From Methanococcus maripaludis C5 (GTDB taxonomy: Archaea; AGJL01; Methanococci; Methanococcales; Methanococcaceae), in assembly GCF_000016125.1 (NCBI RefSeq), contig NC_009135.1, positions 124,001 through 188,000 of the forward strand: a stretch of DNA of 64,000 nt, read 5' to 3'. A program made the translations under genes and the position numbers. A model generated the notes under the pieces. It did no database searches. It had not been told where the DNA came from and saw only the letters and a list, made by a program, of their open reading frames with translations. Each line of letters starts with the position of its first letter. Position 1 is the first letter of the stretch. This document shows, one piece after another, positions 31,360 to 41,862 of the stretch.

Positions 31360-31776
31360 TTATTCAACAATTATTTTAAATTTCAAATCTGCTCCTTTTT
31401 TTAATTTTTCAACAATTTCACGATTTATATCTTTTGAGGCTTTATCTGAATTTACCATTAACGTTCTACCGCATGAAAAGTCACTCGTTCTAATTACGAT
31501 ATCTGTTTCATGGGTAAAAGTTAATTTTGAGTTACCTTTTCCAGTAATTATTTCTTTTAACCCTTCAACTTCGATTTCAACAGTGATTTTATCCGAATTT
31601 CTTAAATTTTCTTTGAAACTTTCCGAAAAATCGAGTATAGATTTATCCGCAGAAATTCCAACAATGCAGTCACCTGTACACGTCACGTGGTTTTCTTTTG
31701 TAATTTCAAGAGTACTTTTGTGATTTGCGCGGATATTTTCGTGCCCCTTTGCGTAAATTGTAAATTCAAAAGCCAT
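31360..31776 (-). CDS. DUF371 family protein
   Basis: The 138-residue protein carries the DUF371 pattern: KGHENIRANHKSTLEITKE, GDCIVGISADK and TSDFSCGRTLMVNSDKA. The family is archaeal and has no established function. Two cysteines (in CTGDC) and one in SCGR are conserved-looking. GGGTGA precedes the ATG at 31776. It is a single minus-strand gene converging on aroD. Confidence 0.88.
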   Translation of the reverse strand: MAFEFTIYAKGHENIRANHKSTLEITKENHVTCTGDCIVGISADKSILDFSESFKENLRNSDKITVEIEVEGLKEIITGKGNSKLTFTHETDIVIRTSDFSCGRTLMVNSDKASKDINREIVEKLKKGADLKFKIIVE

Positions 31777-31914
31777 TATTTTCACCCAAATACCAAAAAC
31801 GGTAAAGATTAATACTTTGGAGTAATAAAGTTTTTAACTAAATAGAATTATTCTTTTATTTAAATATAAAATACGAATTATCGATTTTAAAATCATTTCT
31901 TTATCGGTGAAATC

Positions 31915-33357
31915 ATGAAATCTACGGTCACTAAAATAGCTGAAAAAACGTACCAGCTTCCAGTAAGTTACAAAGACTGCATGAGAGTTCCTGGAAACGT
32001 TTACCTAGACGAAGTATTGTTTGAACATCTTGAACCAGATGTATTTGAGCAGATTGCAAACGTTGCATGTCTTCCAGGCATTCAAAAGTACTCTCTTGCA
32101 ATGCCTGACTGCCACTACGGATACGGTTTTTGTATCGGGGGAGTTGCCGCATTTGATGAGGTTACTGGAGTAATTAGCCCTGGCGGAGTTGGTTTTGACA
32201 TCAACTGTGGTGTGAGACTCGTAAAAACAAACTTAACAAGAAACGACGTCACTCCAAAATTAAAGGAACTTTTATCCGAAATTTTTAAAAACGTTCCTTC
32301 AGGACTTGGGAGCAAAGGAAAAATAAGAGTTACTAAAGATGAAATTGACAATGTACTCGAAGAAGGAGTTTCATGGGCTGTCGAAGAAGGATATGGTTGG
32401 GAAAATGATATAAAACATATCGAAGAACACGGAAAAATGAAAGAAGCAGATCCAACACTCGTTTCAGACAACGCTAAAAAAAGAGGACTTCCACAACTTG
32501 GATCATTAGGTAGTGGAAACCACTTTTTAGAAGTTCAGTATGTTGACGAAATATTTGACGAAGAAGCTGCAAAAACATTTGGGGTGTCACCTGATCAGGT
32601 AGTTTTAATGATACACACGGGTTCAAGAGGTCTTGGACACCAGATATGTGCAGATTACTTAAGATACATGGAAAACGCTGCAAAAAAATATAACATTAAA
32701 TTACCCGACAGACAGCTTGCATGTGCACCGATAAATTCAGAAGAAGGTCAGAAATACTTTAAAGCAATGTCTTGTGGTGCAAACTATGCCTGGGCAAACA
32801 GGCAGTTAATTACGCACTGGATAAGGGAAAGTTTTGAAACTGTATTCAAAACGAGTGCGGAAGATTTAGAAATGGATATAATATATGACGTAGCACATAA
32901 TATTGCTAAAAAAGAGCAGCATTTGGTAGATGGAGTATTGAAAAATGTCATTGTTCACAGGAAAGGTGCTACAAGGGCATTTGGACCAGGCCATGCTGAG
33001 ATTCCAGCTGATTATGCCAATATTGGGCAGCCAGTAATAATTCCAGGTGATATGGGCACTGCGTCTTATTTAATGCACGGAACTGAAAAAGCAATGGAAG
33101 AAACGTTTGGATCAACTGCACATGGTGCTGGAAGGGCTCTAAGTAGGGTAAAAGCACTTAAACTTTACAGGGGAAACGAAGTTCAGGAAGCACTCCAAAA
33201 AAGAGGAATTTTGGTAATGGCAGATTCAAAAGGAGTCATTGCAGAAGAATGCCCCGAAGCTTACAAGGATATCGAAAATGTTGCAGAAATATGCCACGAT
33301 TCAGGAATATCTTTGAAAGTTGCAAAAATGAAGCCGATGGGAGTTGTAAAAGGATAA
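31915..33357 (+). CDS. rtcB: tRNA-splicing RNA ligase RtcB
   Basis: The 480-residue enzyme has the RtcB metal-site and catalytic motifs: FDINCGVRL near residue 97, [23 protein letters not shown] near 235, and [10 protein letters not shown] with the guanylated His403. It joins 2',3'-cyclic phosphate and 5'-OH RNA ends in a GTP-dependent way, completing tRNA splicing. No intein interrupts it, unlike some relatives such as M. jannaschii. GGTGAAATC precedes the ATG. It stands before asd with a 77-base gap. Confidence 0.97.
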   Translation: MKSTVTKIAEKTYQLPVSYKDCMRVPGNVYLDEVLFEHLEPDVFEQIANVACLPGIQKYSLAMPDCHYGYGFCIGGVAAFDEVTGVISPGGVGFDINCGVRLVKTNLTRNDVTPKLKELLSEIFKNVPSGLGSKGKIRVTKDEIDNVLEEGVSWAVEEGYGWENDIKHIEEHGKMKEADPTLVSDNAKKRGLPQLGSLGSGNHFLEVQYVDEIFDEEAAKTFGVSPDQVVLMIHTGSRGLGHQICADYLRYMENAAKKYNIKLPDRQLACAPINSEEGQKYFKAMSCGANYAWANRQLITHWIRESFETVFKTSAEDLEMDIIYDVAHNIAKKEQHLVDGVLKNVIVHRKGATRAFGPGHAEIPADYANIGQPVIIPGDMGTASYLMHGTEKAMEETFGSTAHGAGRALSRVKALKLYRGNEVQEALQKRGILVMADSKGVIAEECPEAYKDIENVAEICHDSGISLKVAKMKPMGVVKG

Positions 33358-33434
33358 ATTCCTTTTAAATTATATTTATTAAAAAAACAGCGTTCTAATC
33401 ATATTTTAATAATTTTTATCCAAAAGGTGAAAGA

Positions 33435-34481
33435 ATGAAGATAAAAGTAGGTATTTTGGGAGCTACTGGAAACGTTGGACAGAGATTTATCCAGATGCTT
33501 GAAAATCACCCAGTTTTTGAACTTGAAGCGCTTGGTGCATCACAAAGGAGCGCAGGAAAAACTTACGAAGATGCATGCTACTGGTACCAGACTGAAGCAA
33601 TTCCTGAAGAAGTTGCAAGTGCAACCGTTGTTTCAACAGATCCAAACGATAAGGCTTATGATGATATTGATATTGTTTTTTCAGCACTACCTGCGGACCT
33701 TGCTAAAACACTGGAGCCAGAATTTGCTAAACGGGGAAAATACGTATTTTCAAACGCTTCAGCAATGAGAATGGAAGCAGATGTTCCATTAATTATTCCA
33801 GAAGTAAACCACGAGCACTTTGGAATGCTCGAAGTTCAAAAAAGCAACAGATGTTCAGATGGTGCAATAATTACAAATCCAAACTGTTCAACAATTGGGG
33901 CAGTAATCTCATTAAAACCGATAATGGATAAATTTGGAATTGATTTAGTAAATATCACCACAATGCAGGCAATAAGTGGTGCAGGATACAGCGGAGTTCC
34001 TTCAATGGCAATCTTGGACAATTTGGTGCCGTACATTGGTGGCGAAGAAGAAAAAATGCAGACCGAAGCATTAAAAATTCTTGGAAGTATCGAAGGAAAC
34101 GATTTTAAAAACGGAAACTTTAAAATTGGAGTATCCTGTAACCGAGTTCCAGTAATTGATGGCCACACTGAAAGTATATTTGTAAAAACAACTGAAGAAG
34201 CAACCCCTGAAGAAATTGCAAAAGTAATGGATGATTTTGATCCTTTAAAAGGTTTGAATTTATCAAGCTACGCAAAACCAATCGTTTTAAGGGAAGAAAA
34301 TGACAGGCCTCAGCCAAGACTTGATAGAAATACTGGAAATGGGATGTCAATTGTTGTTGGACGAGTTAGAAAAGACCCTATCTTCAATGTAAAATACACT
34401 GCACTTGAGCACAACACAATAAGGGGCGCTGCCGGAGCAAGTGTCTTAAATGCGGAATTATTCGTTCAAAAATACCTTTAA
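33435..34481 (+). CDS. asd: Aspartate-semialdehyde dehydrogenase
   Basis: The 348-residue enzyme begins with a nucleotide-binding [13 protein letters not shown] and has the active-site cysteine in TNPNCSTIG (Cys151) and [15 protein letters not shown]. It reduces aspartyl phosphate to aspartate semialdehyde on the path to lysine, threonine and methionine. This is the archaeal/fungal-type Asd by length and motif spacing. GGTGAAAGA precedes the ATG. Confidence 0.96.
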   Translation: MKIKVGILGATGNVGQRFIQMLENHPVFELEALGASQRSAGKTYEDACYWYQTEAIPEEVASATVVSTDPNDKAYDDIDIVFSALPADLAKTLEPEFAKRGKYVFSNASAMRMEADVPLIIPEVNHEHFGMLEVQKSNRCSDGAIITNPNCSTIGAVISLKPIMDKFGIDLVNITTMQAISGAGYSGVPSMAILDNLVPYIGGEEEKMQTEALKILGSIEGNDFKNGNFKIGVSCNRVPVIDGHTESIFVKTTEEATPEEIAKVMDDFDPLKGLNLSSYAKPIVLREENDRPQPRLDRNTGNGMSIVVGRVRKDPIFNVKYTALEHNTIRGAAGASVLNAELFVQKYL

Positions 34482-34581
34482 TTACTTTCTTTTTTATTTT
34501 TTAAATATATTAAGATTAATCGATATATTGATAGTTATAAATATATCCTGTTTTGAATTATACTAATATCAAGGTGGTATA

Positions 34582-34752
34582 ATGCTTCAGTGGAATTTAC
34601 AGTGCCCAAAATGTAACAAAAGACTGACTTATCGAGTAGATGTTTGTATTTGCAAAGCCGCAGAAGTTGAAATTCCAAACTGTGAATTTTGCGGTACAAA
34701 AATGGAAATAGATGTTTCAGGACTCAAAGGAAGAAGAAGGGTAAAGAAATAA
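34582..34752 (+). CDS. Small zinc-ribbon protein of unknown function
   Basis: A 56-residue protein, not a family I can name. Cysteines are paired as CPKC (8-11), CIC (22-24) and CEFC (34-37), giving a likely zinc-binding fold. The C-terminus is basic (LKGRRRVKK), which fits nucleic-acid binding. AAGGTGGTAT precedes the ATG, a good site. It lies in a plus-strand group with asd and a broken transporter gene, without a clear functional link. Confidence 0.8.
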   Translation: MLQWNLQCPKCNKRLTYRVDVCICKAAEVEIPNCEFCGTKMEIDVSGLKGRRRVKK

Positions 34753-34853
34753 ATTTACAGAAATGCCGAAAACCCGAAGTCCAATCTGTATAAATATTAA
34801 AACCTGAAAATAAATGATTAAATCTGACTTAATTTTAAACAATCGGTGTATTG

Positions 34854-36001
34854 ATGATAGAAATCAAAAAAAATCCAATGTATAATTACCTCTTTTTTCT
34901 GATAGTTGCAGCCGCAATTTCTCATCAGGTCTGGGGAACACTTTTTAACAATTTTGCGGTGGACGTTGTTGGCATAAACGGTTTTCAAATGGGTTTAATC
35001 CAGTCCATTCGAGAAATACCTGGTTTTTTAACGTTTCTTGTAATTATGTTTTGTTGGTAATAAAAGAACACAGGCTTTCAGCGCTTTCAACTATTTTAAT
35101 GGGTTTTGGTGTCGCAATAACGGGGTTATTTCCAACAGTTCAAGGTTTAATTATCACGACGTTTTTAATGTCTTTGGGATTTCACTATTTCGAAACAACC
35201 AATAAATCACTTACACTCCAGCATTTTAATAAAAAAGAAGCTCCAGTAGTTTTTGGAAGATTTAGTAGCTACGGTGCAATCGCAAGTATAATTGCAGGAT
35301 TTTTCATATGGATGAGTGTTAAGTTATTGCCCATATGGACAAATTATCTAATTTATGGAATAATTATAATGGCAATAGGGGTTTATTCACTTTTTAAAAA
35401 TCCAATCTTTAAAGAAACAGTTCCACAAAGGAAAGGAATGGTTGTAAAGAAAAAATACTGGTTATACTACATTTTAAACTTTTTAAGTGGTGCAAGAAGA
35501 CAAATATTCATAGCATTTGCAGTATTTTTACTAGTTCAACATTATGGATTTAGTGTTTCTGAAGTTGCAGTGTTATTTGTTTTGAACAATTTGCTGATTT
35601 ATTTTACTGCTCCAAAGGTTGCAGAAGGAATAAATACATTGGGGGAGCGAAAAATGCTCACTATAGAATATGTAATGTTGACTTTCGTATTTTTGGGATA
35701 TGCATTTATTGAAAACAGAAATATCGCAGTTTTACTCTACATAATCGATCACATCGTATTCAGCTTTGCAATCGGGATAAATACTTACTTTCAAAAAACT
35801 GCAGATTCAGAAGATATCGCACCTTCAATGGGTGTTGGATTTGCAATAAACCATATTTCAGCAGTTATAATCCCTGTGGTTGGCGGGATTTTGTGGATGA
35901 CAAACTGGAAGACTCCATTTGTTATGGGTGCAGTATTTAGCGTAATTTCATTATTATTCGTTCAAAAAATTCCAAAACATATAAAAATTTTACAAAATTA
36001 A
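34854..36001 (+). pseudogene. MFS-type transporter, broken by a one-base deletion
   Basis: Two overlapping frames together encode one 12-helix major facilitator protein of about 383 residues. Frame one starts at ATG 34854 (GGTGTATTG upstream) and stops at 35060 after about 68 residues (PGFLTFLVI then FCW-stop). The rest continues in the -1 frame from about 35045 (YVLLVIKEHRLSAL). Adding one T to the TT at 35044-35045 restores a smooth reading, ATTTATGTTTTG. No slippery heptamer is present at the junction, so programmed frameshifting is unlikely; it is either a real mutation or a sequencing error. The remaining frame is intact, as if the break is recent. Substrate is unknown. Confidence 0.8.
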
Positions 36002-36054
36002 TTTTAATTGAAATTAAATCTGATGTATTAATCAATACTATTCAAGGTGGTTTT

Positions 36055-36300
36055 ATGAAAATAAGAGTATTTGGTATGGGATGTTCAAAATGCAATGAAA
36101 CGTACGAAAACGTTAAAAAAGCAGTTGAAGAATCGAAAATTGATGCAGAAATTGTGAAAATAACGGATATAAAAAAAATTTCTGAATGGGTATTGATGGC
36201 TCCAGCAGTTGCATTCGACGAAGATATTATATTTGAAGGAACTATGCCTTCTGTAAACGATTTAAAAAAGGAACTTGAAGATTATTTAAAATCTAACTAA
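36055..36300 (+). CDS. Thioredoxin-like small redox protein
   Basis: The 81-residue protein begins MKIRVFGMGCSKCNETYENV, with a CSKC redox motif and the short thioredoxin fold of the archaeal redox-active disulfide protein 2 family. The MAPAVAFDEDIIFEGTMPS stretch holds the cis-proline. It could reduce disulfides in an unidentified target. GGTGG precedes the ATG. It lies 53 bases after the broken transporter. Confidence 0.85.
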   Translation: MKIRVFGMGCSKCNETYENVKKAVEESKIDAEIVKITDIKKISEWVLMAPAVAFDEDIIFEGTMPSVNDLKKELEDYLKSN

Positions 36301-36334
36301 TTTTATTAAGTTATTATTACTATTTTTTTAAAAT

Positions 36335-37189
36335 TTATTTTACCAGTATTGAAGCATATCCAACAACTTCGGAATAATCTTTCGTAACATCACCAGAAGT
36401 TGAATAATAAAGTAAATTTGAGTTTTTCGCACCCAGATCTTTCATTGCTTTGATCATTGCAATAACTGGTCCGTATCCGCACATGCTTATATTGTGAGTT
36501 ACAACATCGGTAAATATTTCTTCATCTTTTAATTCCAAAATGTCTTTTATAACGAGTGCATCTTTTTTTGAAGCAGATTCCTGTGATTCATAATGTGAAA
36601 AGTCCGTAGAAGCAATTATTATAATTTTTCTATTCATTTCCTTAGCAACTTTTGCAATAAAGTATCCTACATCCATGGAAGTCTCATAATCCTGCATCAT
36701 CATACATATTGGAACAAATTTGAATTTTGCAATGTTTAAATCTTCCAGATGCTTTAAAAAAGGAAGTTGAACTTCGATTGAGTGTTCTCTCAAATGTGAA
36801 TTTTCATCCAAATCCAAAACATCGCATTCCTTCCACAACCTGTCTGCAAATTCATTATCGATTTCCATATCTCCAAAAGGCGTTTTCCATATTCCTTTCA
36901 TCGTGGAAATTCCAGATCCAAGTCCGGTATGATTTGGGCCAAGAATTATTGCAGTAACTTCCCCATTTATATTTTCAGATATCTTCTTGTAACCATGTGC
37001 CGCAACAGGCCCAGAATAAATATATCCTGCATGAGGTGATACTATTCCAAGCGGTTTTGTGTAATTTCCCCGTTTTGAAGGAAGTTCTTTAGGGCCTCTC
37101 GGACTTAAATAGCAGTATTCAATCATTTCAAGCAATTCATGGTATTCAGCAGGATAAAACATCCCTGCAACCACGGGATTTCTTTTCAT
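36335..37189 (-). CDS. MEMO1 family protein (AmmeMemoRadiSam system protein B)
   Basis: The 284-residue protein matches the MEMO1 family: [15 protein letters not shown] at the start, [31 protein letters not shown] and STDFSHYES, with conserved histidines that form a dioxygenase-like metal site. Enzyme activity is unproven. In many prokaryotes it sits with a radical-SAM and an AMMECR1 gene; neither is adjacent here. The ATG follows a run of seven G residues, an unusual ribosome-binding context. Confidence 0.88.
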   Translation of the reverse strand: MKRNPVVAGMFYPAEYHELLEMIEYCYLSPRGPKELPSKRGNYTKPLGIVSPHAGYIYSGPVAAHGYKKISENINGEVTAIILGPNHTGLGSGISTMKGIWKTPFGDMEIDNEFADRLWKECDVLDLDENSHLREHSIEVQLPFLKHLEDLNIAKFKFVPICMMMQDYETSMDVGYFIAKVAKEMNRKIIIIASTDFSHYESQESASKKDALVIKDILELKDEEIFTDVVTHNISMCGYGPVIAMIKAMKDLGAKNSNLLYYSTSGDVTKDYSEVVGYASILVK

Positions 37190-37239
37190 AATGCCCCCCC
37201 AAATTTATTTACATTAATCTATTTTATTTTTCTAAGGAT

Positions 37240-38247
37240 TTATATTATTTTGAAATATCCATTTCCAAAAATTAAGATAATGCCGGCAAGAATTACGAGA
37301 TTTAAAAACCAAAATATAATACTAAAAATTGCTAATTTTCTTGCTTTTTCAATTTCCCACCATTTGTAAGGGGTTATTCCGTAGAGGTAGAATAAAAATG
37401 CGGATGCAAAATTAACTGATATTATATTTACGATAAATAATATCAAAATTGGAATTGATTCTACATAATATCCCGAACCAAGCATCAATCCAAATGCAAC
37501 TAGTGGTGGCATCAGTGCAACTGCAATCATAACACCAACAACAGTTGACGAGATTTCCGGAATTAACATTGAAAGAGTTCCAACGAATCCTGCTGAAAGT
37601 GCAATTGCGATATTTTGTAGACCTAAATTCATTCTGGATGCGATTTGCGGACTTTCGGGACTTACTTGTAAGAACGTTCCTATGACAAATGAAAATATGA
37701 GTACTGTTAAAATTCCTAAAAGAAGGTTTTTTAATGATTTTTTTGCAAAAGCTAAATCCATAACTGCAACTGAAAACGTAAATGAGATCATTGGGCTTAA
37801 AAAAGGTGCAATTATCATTGAACCAATTATCAATGCAACGTCATCCAACCATATTCCAATGGAGGCAACTACTGCTGCTAAAAATAATAGTGAATAGTAT
37901 TCTTTTGAAAGATTAGATACGTCCCCTATTTTTCCAATTATTTCATGCCTTGAAACTCTTTTCGGAGCTTTATCTTCAACTTCCTCTTTTTCTTCTTTTT
38001 TAATTTCTGGAACTGTTGCAGTTGGTTCGGTTACTAAAATTCTGAAATTTGATCCGCCATATTTTGAGGAAAGGACATCGATTACTTTTTCAACGTGTTC
38101 TGTTTCGGTTAGCAACCTGATTACAGTATAGTTTGATTCTTCGCAAACACTATGCCAGATGATATTTTCAATATTATCTTCAAGCGATTCTTCGTATCCT
38201 GCATATATTTTCTTTGGAACATAGCATTCGATGAGTCTCACGTTCAC
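37240..38247 (-). CDS. DUF389/TIGR00341 membrane protein
   Basis: The 335-residue protein has an N-terminal soluble domain of about 110 residues (RLIECYVPKK start), a charged linker, and then six or so hydrophobic segments containing DDVALIIGSMIIAPFLSP, the DUF389 signature. No function is established for the family. The start is GTG, with GAGGGA five bases before it; a second in-frame GTG lies two codons later. It is between the MEMO1 gene and the fru operon, with no obvious relation. Confidence 0.85.
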   Translation of the reverse strand: MNVRLIECYVPKKIYAGYEESLEDNIENIIWHSVCEESNYTVIRLLTETEHVEKVIDVLSSKYGGSNFRILVTEPTATVPEIKKEEKEEVEDKAPKRVSRHEIIGKIGDVSNLSKEYYSLLFLAAVVASIGIWLDDVALIIGSMIIAPFLSPMISFTFSVAVMDLAFAKKSLKNLLLGILTVLIFSFVIGTFLQVSPESPQIASRMNLGLQNIAIALSAGFVGTLSMLIPEISSTVVGVMIAVALMPPLVAFGLMLGSGYYVESIPILILFIVNIISVNFASAFLFYLYGITPYKWWEIEKARKLAIFSIIFWFLNLVILAGIILIFGNGYFKII

Positions 38248-38350
38248 GTAAATCCCTCAAAATAAGTTAAATAATAAAATATCTATAAAAAAACTATCTA
38301 ATATAATTGTCGAAAATTTATCTAAAAATAGTAAAAAAGTTTAAAAGAAG

Positions 38351-39199
38351 TTAGTATGGAACTGGTAAACCAATTTCTTTCCTGTGTTCTACTTCTTTTG
38401 CATTTTTCTCTTTTTTGGAGATAGCGAGTTTTTCAACCAATCCTAAACCTGGTTTTACAGCGTCAATCTCTTTTGTTTCAAGAGCGCCAGCTTCAACCAT
38501 TTTGTTTAAGTACTCTTCCCCTTTTGCAGTTCTAACAAAGATTGTACTCCATCCGTCCGGACTTCCTACTGATCCTGTTGAGATATCTGCAAGTTCTGCT
38601 GTGTAATCCATACATACGTGGCATGAACCTTGTTCGTATGGGTGGGTGTCTTTTAATGGAACTGTTTTTACATCGCCCCATTTTGAGTAAACCCAGAATT
38701 TACCTTTTCCGATGTCGGTTTTTACAACATCGTCCATTTTGATACCGCAGTGTTCTTCAACAATTGCTTTCATACCGTTGTACGGGAAGTTTTCCATACA
38801 GAAGATACCCATAATTAATGCAATCTTGTCTGGAACGTGCCTGTATCCAACAGGGTATTTTATTGCTTTTCTAATTGATCGGACTTGGCAAGGGGTTCCA
38901 ACGAATCCAAGTTTGTCGCATCCATATTCTCTTACAGCGCTTTTTACTACTGAAAGGTTAGAACATACTGTGTATTTTGTTCCTGCAGCGCTTAAGATTT
39001 CTTCTCTTGTTGTAGCAACTTTTGGAACTGCTGCGAATCCATCTTCTTTGTCTGCAATAATTACACCATCGAGAAGTCCGCTTTCTAAACCGTAAATGTA
39101 TGCGGCAGAAACGATACCTCCGTCTTGTGCTTTCTTAAGGATTTCTTTGTCTGCAGCTCTTGCGGAAACTGCTTTTATATATGTTCCAAAGGGATCCAT
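38351..39199 (-). CDS. fruB: Coenzyme F420-reducing hydrogenase, beta subunit
   Basis: The 282-residue protein is FrhB-like, beginning [17 protein letters not shown], with DGGIVSAA and [13 protein letters not shown] blocks and a conserved cysteine set (CMENFP, CHVC) for an iron-sulfur cluster. It binds FAD and is the site where F420 is reduced. It is the last gene of the fruADGB group, 33 bases after fruG with a GGTGA site. Confidence 0.94.
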   Translation of the reverse strand: MDPFGTYIKAVSARAADKEILKKAQDGGIVSAAYIYGLESGLLDGVIIADKEDGFAAVPKVATTREEILSAAGTKYTVCSNLSVVKSAVREYGCDKLGFVGTPCQVRSIRKAIKYPVGYRHVPDKIALIMGIFCMENFPYNGMKAIVEEHCGIKMDDVVKTDIGKGKFWVYSKWGDVKTVPLKDTHPYEQGSCHVCMDYTAELADISTGSVGSPDGWSTIFVRTAKGEEYLNKMVEAGALETKEIDAVKPGLGLVEKLAISKKEKNAKEVEHRKEIGLPVPY

Positions 39200-39232
39200 C
39201 TAATCACCTTTTTTTATTTTCCATCATTGCAA

Positions 39233-39919
39233 TTATTCTATTTTTTCAATTAAGTCAGGGAATCTAATTCTAGGGCACTGAACTGAGCATGAGCCACATT
39301 TTATACAGATTTCCTTGTCAACCAATGGTCTTCCTGCATCCATAGATACTGCTCTTGTAGGGCATGCTGCTGCACATGAACCGCATCCCATACAGAGTGA
39401 TTTGTTAATTACTTTTGTAATCAAATCGCATCCACAAGCTTCTGATCCATATTTTGCAAGTTCTGCATAGGGTTCTAAGTATTCCATATCGCCATTTAAT
39501 GCCGCTAAAACAACTGCAACTATAGATTCTGGTGATGGTGGACATCCTGGAATTGCCAAGTCACATTTTACAACTTCTGTTAATGGTGCAAATGCATCAT
39601 GAACTGGTTTTGATGGTTGATTTCCTTTTGAAAATCTTGTAACATTACCGGTAGCAGCACAAGCCCCTAAAGCAACTAATATTTTTGCTTTCTTTCTGGA
39701 ATCAAGTGCAACTTCCATTGCGTGGTGGTCGCTTAAACAAACGCTACCTTCGAGTAAGATTATGTCTACATCGTCAGGAACTTCTCTTACATCAGCAAGA
39801 GTCTGGGAGTAAACTAAATCTATAGCTCCTAAAACATCTAAAAGCTTTTCATAGGTGTCTGCAAGGGAAACTAGACACCCACAGCAGCTACTTAATTGCA
39901 CGTGGGCAACTTTTACCAT
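39233..39919 (-). CDS. fruG: Coenzyme F420-reducing hydrogenase, gamma subunit
   Basis: The 228-residue small-subunit-like protein begins [16 protein letters not shown] and later has [10 protein letters not shown] and PGCPPSPE (proximal cluster ligands), then two C-terminal ferredoxin motifs, [12 protein letters not shown] and [12 protein letters not shown]. It passes electrons from FruA to FruB. GGGAGGAG precedes the ATG. The gene is 14 bases after fruD. Confidence 0.95.
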   Translation of the reverse strand: MVKVAHVQLSSCCGCLVSLADTYEKLLDVLGAIDLVYSQTLADVREVPDDVDIILLEGSVCLSDHHAMEVALDSRKKAKILVALGACAATGNVTRFSKGNQPSKPVHDAFAPLTEVVKCDLAIPGCPPSPESIVAVVLAALNGDMEYLEPYAELAKYGSEACGCDLITKVINKSLCMGCGSCAAACPTRAVSMDAGRPLVDKEICIKCGSCSVQCPRIRFPDLIEKIE

Positions 39920-39933
39920 GATATTCTCCTCCC

Positions 39934-40458
39934 TTAGTTGATTGGTTTTCCCCTTAATTCGGAAAGTACTATGTCTACGGCTACATCTACTGCATTTTGG
40001 ACTTCTTCTGACAGTTCAATTACTACATCAGGTTCTGAAACGTACTTTTTCTGACAACCAACAACTTTAAAGTCTATTTCATGAGGTGCATCTCTAAATA
40101 CCCTGTACATGGTAGTTGAGAGTGGCCAGTCATGACTGTCAACTTTTGTATGTTCTGGTTTTGGAAGGTCATCCATAGTAAGTATCTTAATTTCTCCCGG
40201 TTCTAGTCCGTAATCGATAATATCTACGACTATGATTTTCTTAGTCTTAGCTTCACTGTCGATTAAAGTGAGCACCTGTTGAGGAGCACCTGCTCCGGCA
40301 TCTACCAGTGCAATATTTTCTTTTTCTTCTTCAGTCAATAATTCCTGTAATTTTTCGATTACATGGACACTGAATCCATCGTCTGCAAATAGGATATTTC
40401 CGCATGCAAGAACCATATTTTCCTTTAACAGGTAAGAAGGGGTTAGTTTATATTCCAT
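39934..40458 (-). CDS. fruD: F420-reducing hydrogenase maturation protease
   Basis: The 174-residue protein has the hydrogenase-maturation peptidase pattern: [19 protein letters not shown] at the start and [14 protein letters not shown]. Conserved acidic residues in this fold bind nickel. It should cleave the FruA C-terminus after the conserved His. It lies between fruA (98 bases away, including the SECIS hairpin) and fruG, so it matures the product of the gene beside it. Confidence 0.93.
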   Translation of the reverse strand: MEYKLTPSYLLKENMVLACGNILFADDGFSVHVIEKLQELLTEEEKENIALVDAGAGAPQQVLTLIDSEAKTKKIIVVDIIDYGLEPGEIKILTMDDLPKPEHTKVDSHDWPLSTTMYRVFRDAPHEIDFKVVGCQKKYVSEPDVVIELSEEVQNAVDVAVDIVLSELRGKPIN

Positions 40459-40504
40459 ATCAATACCGTTGAAATGATTTTTTGATTACCGTAAGTTAAA
40501 TTTT

Positions 40505-40540
40505 GTCTCTTGAGGTCCATTAAGGTTCCCTTTTTGAGAC
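40505..40540 (-). promoter_or_regulatory. Archaeal SECIS element in the fruA 3' UTR
   Basis: On the minus strand, starting 17 bases after the fruA stop, GTCTC and GAGAC pair as the lower stem. Inside it GG-GAA-CC and GG-A-CC form two G-C helices with an asymmetric GAA/A internal loop and a TTAAT cap. This is the archaeal SECIS pattern known from methanogen selenoprotein mRNAs, in the expected place. It would direct selenocysteine insertion at the in-frame TGA of fruA. Confidence 0.85.
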
Positions 40541-40556
40541 TTTCCTTTTCAGGAAT

Positions 40557-41801
40557 TTAAAATTCTCTTATTTCAACAACGTTTTTAGTCTGTTCATCTT
40601 TTACGATGACGTGCGTAGCACATGAAGCTCATATGTCGTAAGCTCTCATAATTACTTCCGCATATTGATGGTGGTAACCTTCAATAGCTTTTTCAACAGC
40701 TGGGAAGTTCCACGTTGAAGCAGCAATGATATTGTATTTTTCGATTTTACCATCTTTACCCATTTTAGCCATGTGGGTGTTGATGGCCCTTGGTGCTTCG
40801 TGAACACCTATACCGTATTCTTCTTTTGCATTACTGAAGTTAGGTATTTCTCTTGTAGTTCCGTTAATGTTTAATTCATCAATAAGTTCCAATGATCGTT
40901 TAACAGCTTCAAAGTTTTCCATCGCTCTCGCAAGGTTAATGTCCATTGCTCCACCGGCAGATTTGAAGTTTCCGTATTTAATCATTCTTGCTCTAGGTCC
41001 ACCTTCTGCAGGGTTTCCCCTGTAGAATGGGATCTGGTTTGTTGCGGTTTGTGCAATATCTGGGAAGTCTGCATAGTATCTTTGTGCAGTAACTTCTGTT
41101 ATATCTTTAAAGTTGATAGCATCTCTGTTACCAAAGGTTGTGTCTGAAGCAATATATGGGAGATCATGTTTACCTAAATCAGGAATTCCAATTTCTTCCA
41201 AGTATCTTTCCATTAACATTTCTAATACTTCTAACATCGCATTACAGTCTTTTTCATATTCTCTGCAAGCATAGTAGAGTTTAGCTTTTGCCCTTTCGGT
41301 GATGTTTGTTCTCATTCCACCAACCATTAAGTTTGGAGGGTGAATTCCTTCTCCACCGGCAACATCTACAAGCATCTGTCCAGCTTTTCTCATTCTCTGG
41401 ATTAATTTAATTCCTTCTACTCTTAAAGTTCCTGCTTCTTCAGGTTTTAAAAGGTCATCTACAATTAATAAGTGGTGTAATGGGTGCGAATGCATCCTAT
41501 TTCCTAAACCTACTAATTCTCTTAATATCATACCGTCTTTTGGTATTTCCATGTCAATAGCGTGTTCGATTGCCTCACATGAAGCAATACCGTGGGTTGC
41601 CTGACATATACCACAAATTCTCATAACTGCAATAGGGCCGAATGCTGCAGGTTTTCCTTGCAACATTGTTTCGAAACCTCTTACAGGGGTCGTATTTGGA
41701 TAAAATGCCTTAGTTACAATCCCTTCATCATCTACGTTCAAAACTAGCTTAGCATGCCCTTCATGTCTAGTTGTAGGGCTGATAGTTACAGGTTCTGCCA
41801 C
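40557..41801 (-). CDS. fruA: Coenzyme F420-reducing hydrogenase, alpha subunit (selenoprotein)
   Basis: The 414-residue NiFe-hydrogenase large subunit is read through an in-frame TGA (40629-40631) as selenocysteine. N-terminal nickel ligands lie in RICGICQATH. The C-terminal motif is DI-Sec-ASCATH, with Sec391, Cys394 and His397 in place of the usual Cys-xx-Cys-xx-His. The 17 residues after the His would be removed by FruD. A naive ORF call stops at the TGA and loses 24 residues. The GTG start at 41801 has GGAGGTGA five bases upstream. An archaeal SECIS hairpin follows the stop. It oxidises H2 to reduce F420 and is the first gene of fruADGB. Confidence 0.94.
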
Positions 41802-41850
41802 TTTAGTCACCTCCAAGGGTAATATGCATACATTAAACTTTCTTTCTCGG

Positions 41851-41862
41851 GGATAATATAAA
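41851..41862 (-). promoter_or_regulatory. Probable TATA box of the fru operon
   Basis: On the minus strand a TTTATATTAT stretch lies about 50-60 bases before the fruA start. A transcript starting roughly 25 bases downstream would have a leader of about 30 bases. Another gene (the beta-CASP nuclease) begins on the same strand upstream, but its end is about 200 bases away. Confidence 0.4.

Noticed and set aside
35040-35062. Programmed -1 frameshift in the MFS gene
   Set aside because: No X-XXY-YYZ slippery heptamer or downstream pseudoknot is visible at the junction; a deleted T explains it more simply.
37187-37199. ATAATGCC-like sequence before the MEMO1 gene as a fourth copy of the phased octamer
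   Set aside because: It is just the start codon plus the G-run ribosome binding site read on the other strand.
40629-41816. FruA as a complete 395-residue ORF ending at TGA
   Set aside because: It would lack the C-terminal metal ligands, and an archaeal SECIS hairpin and coding tail follow the TGA.
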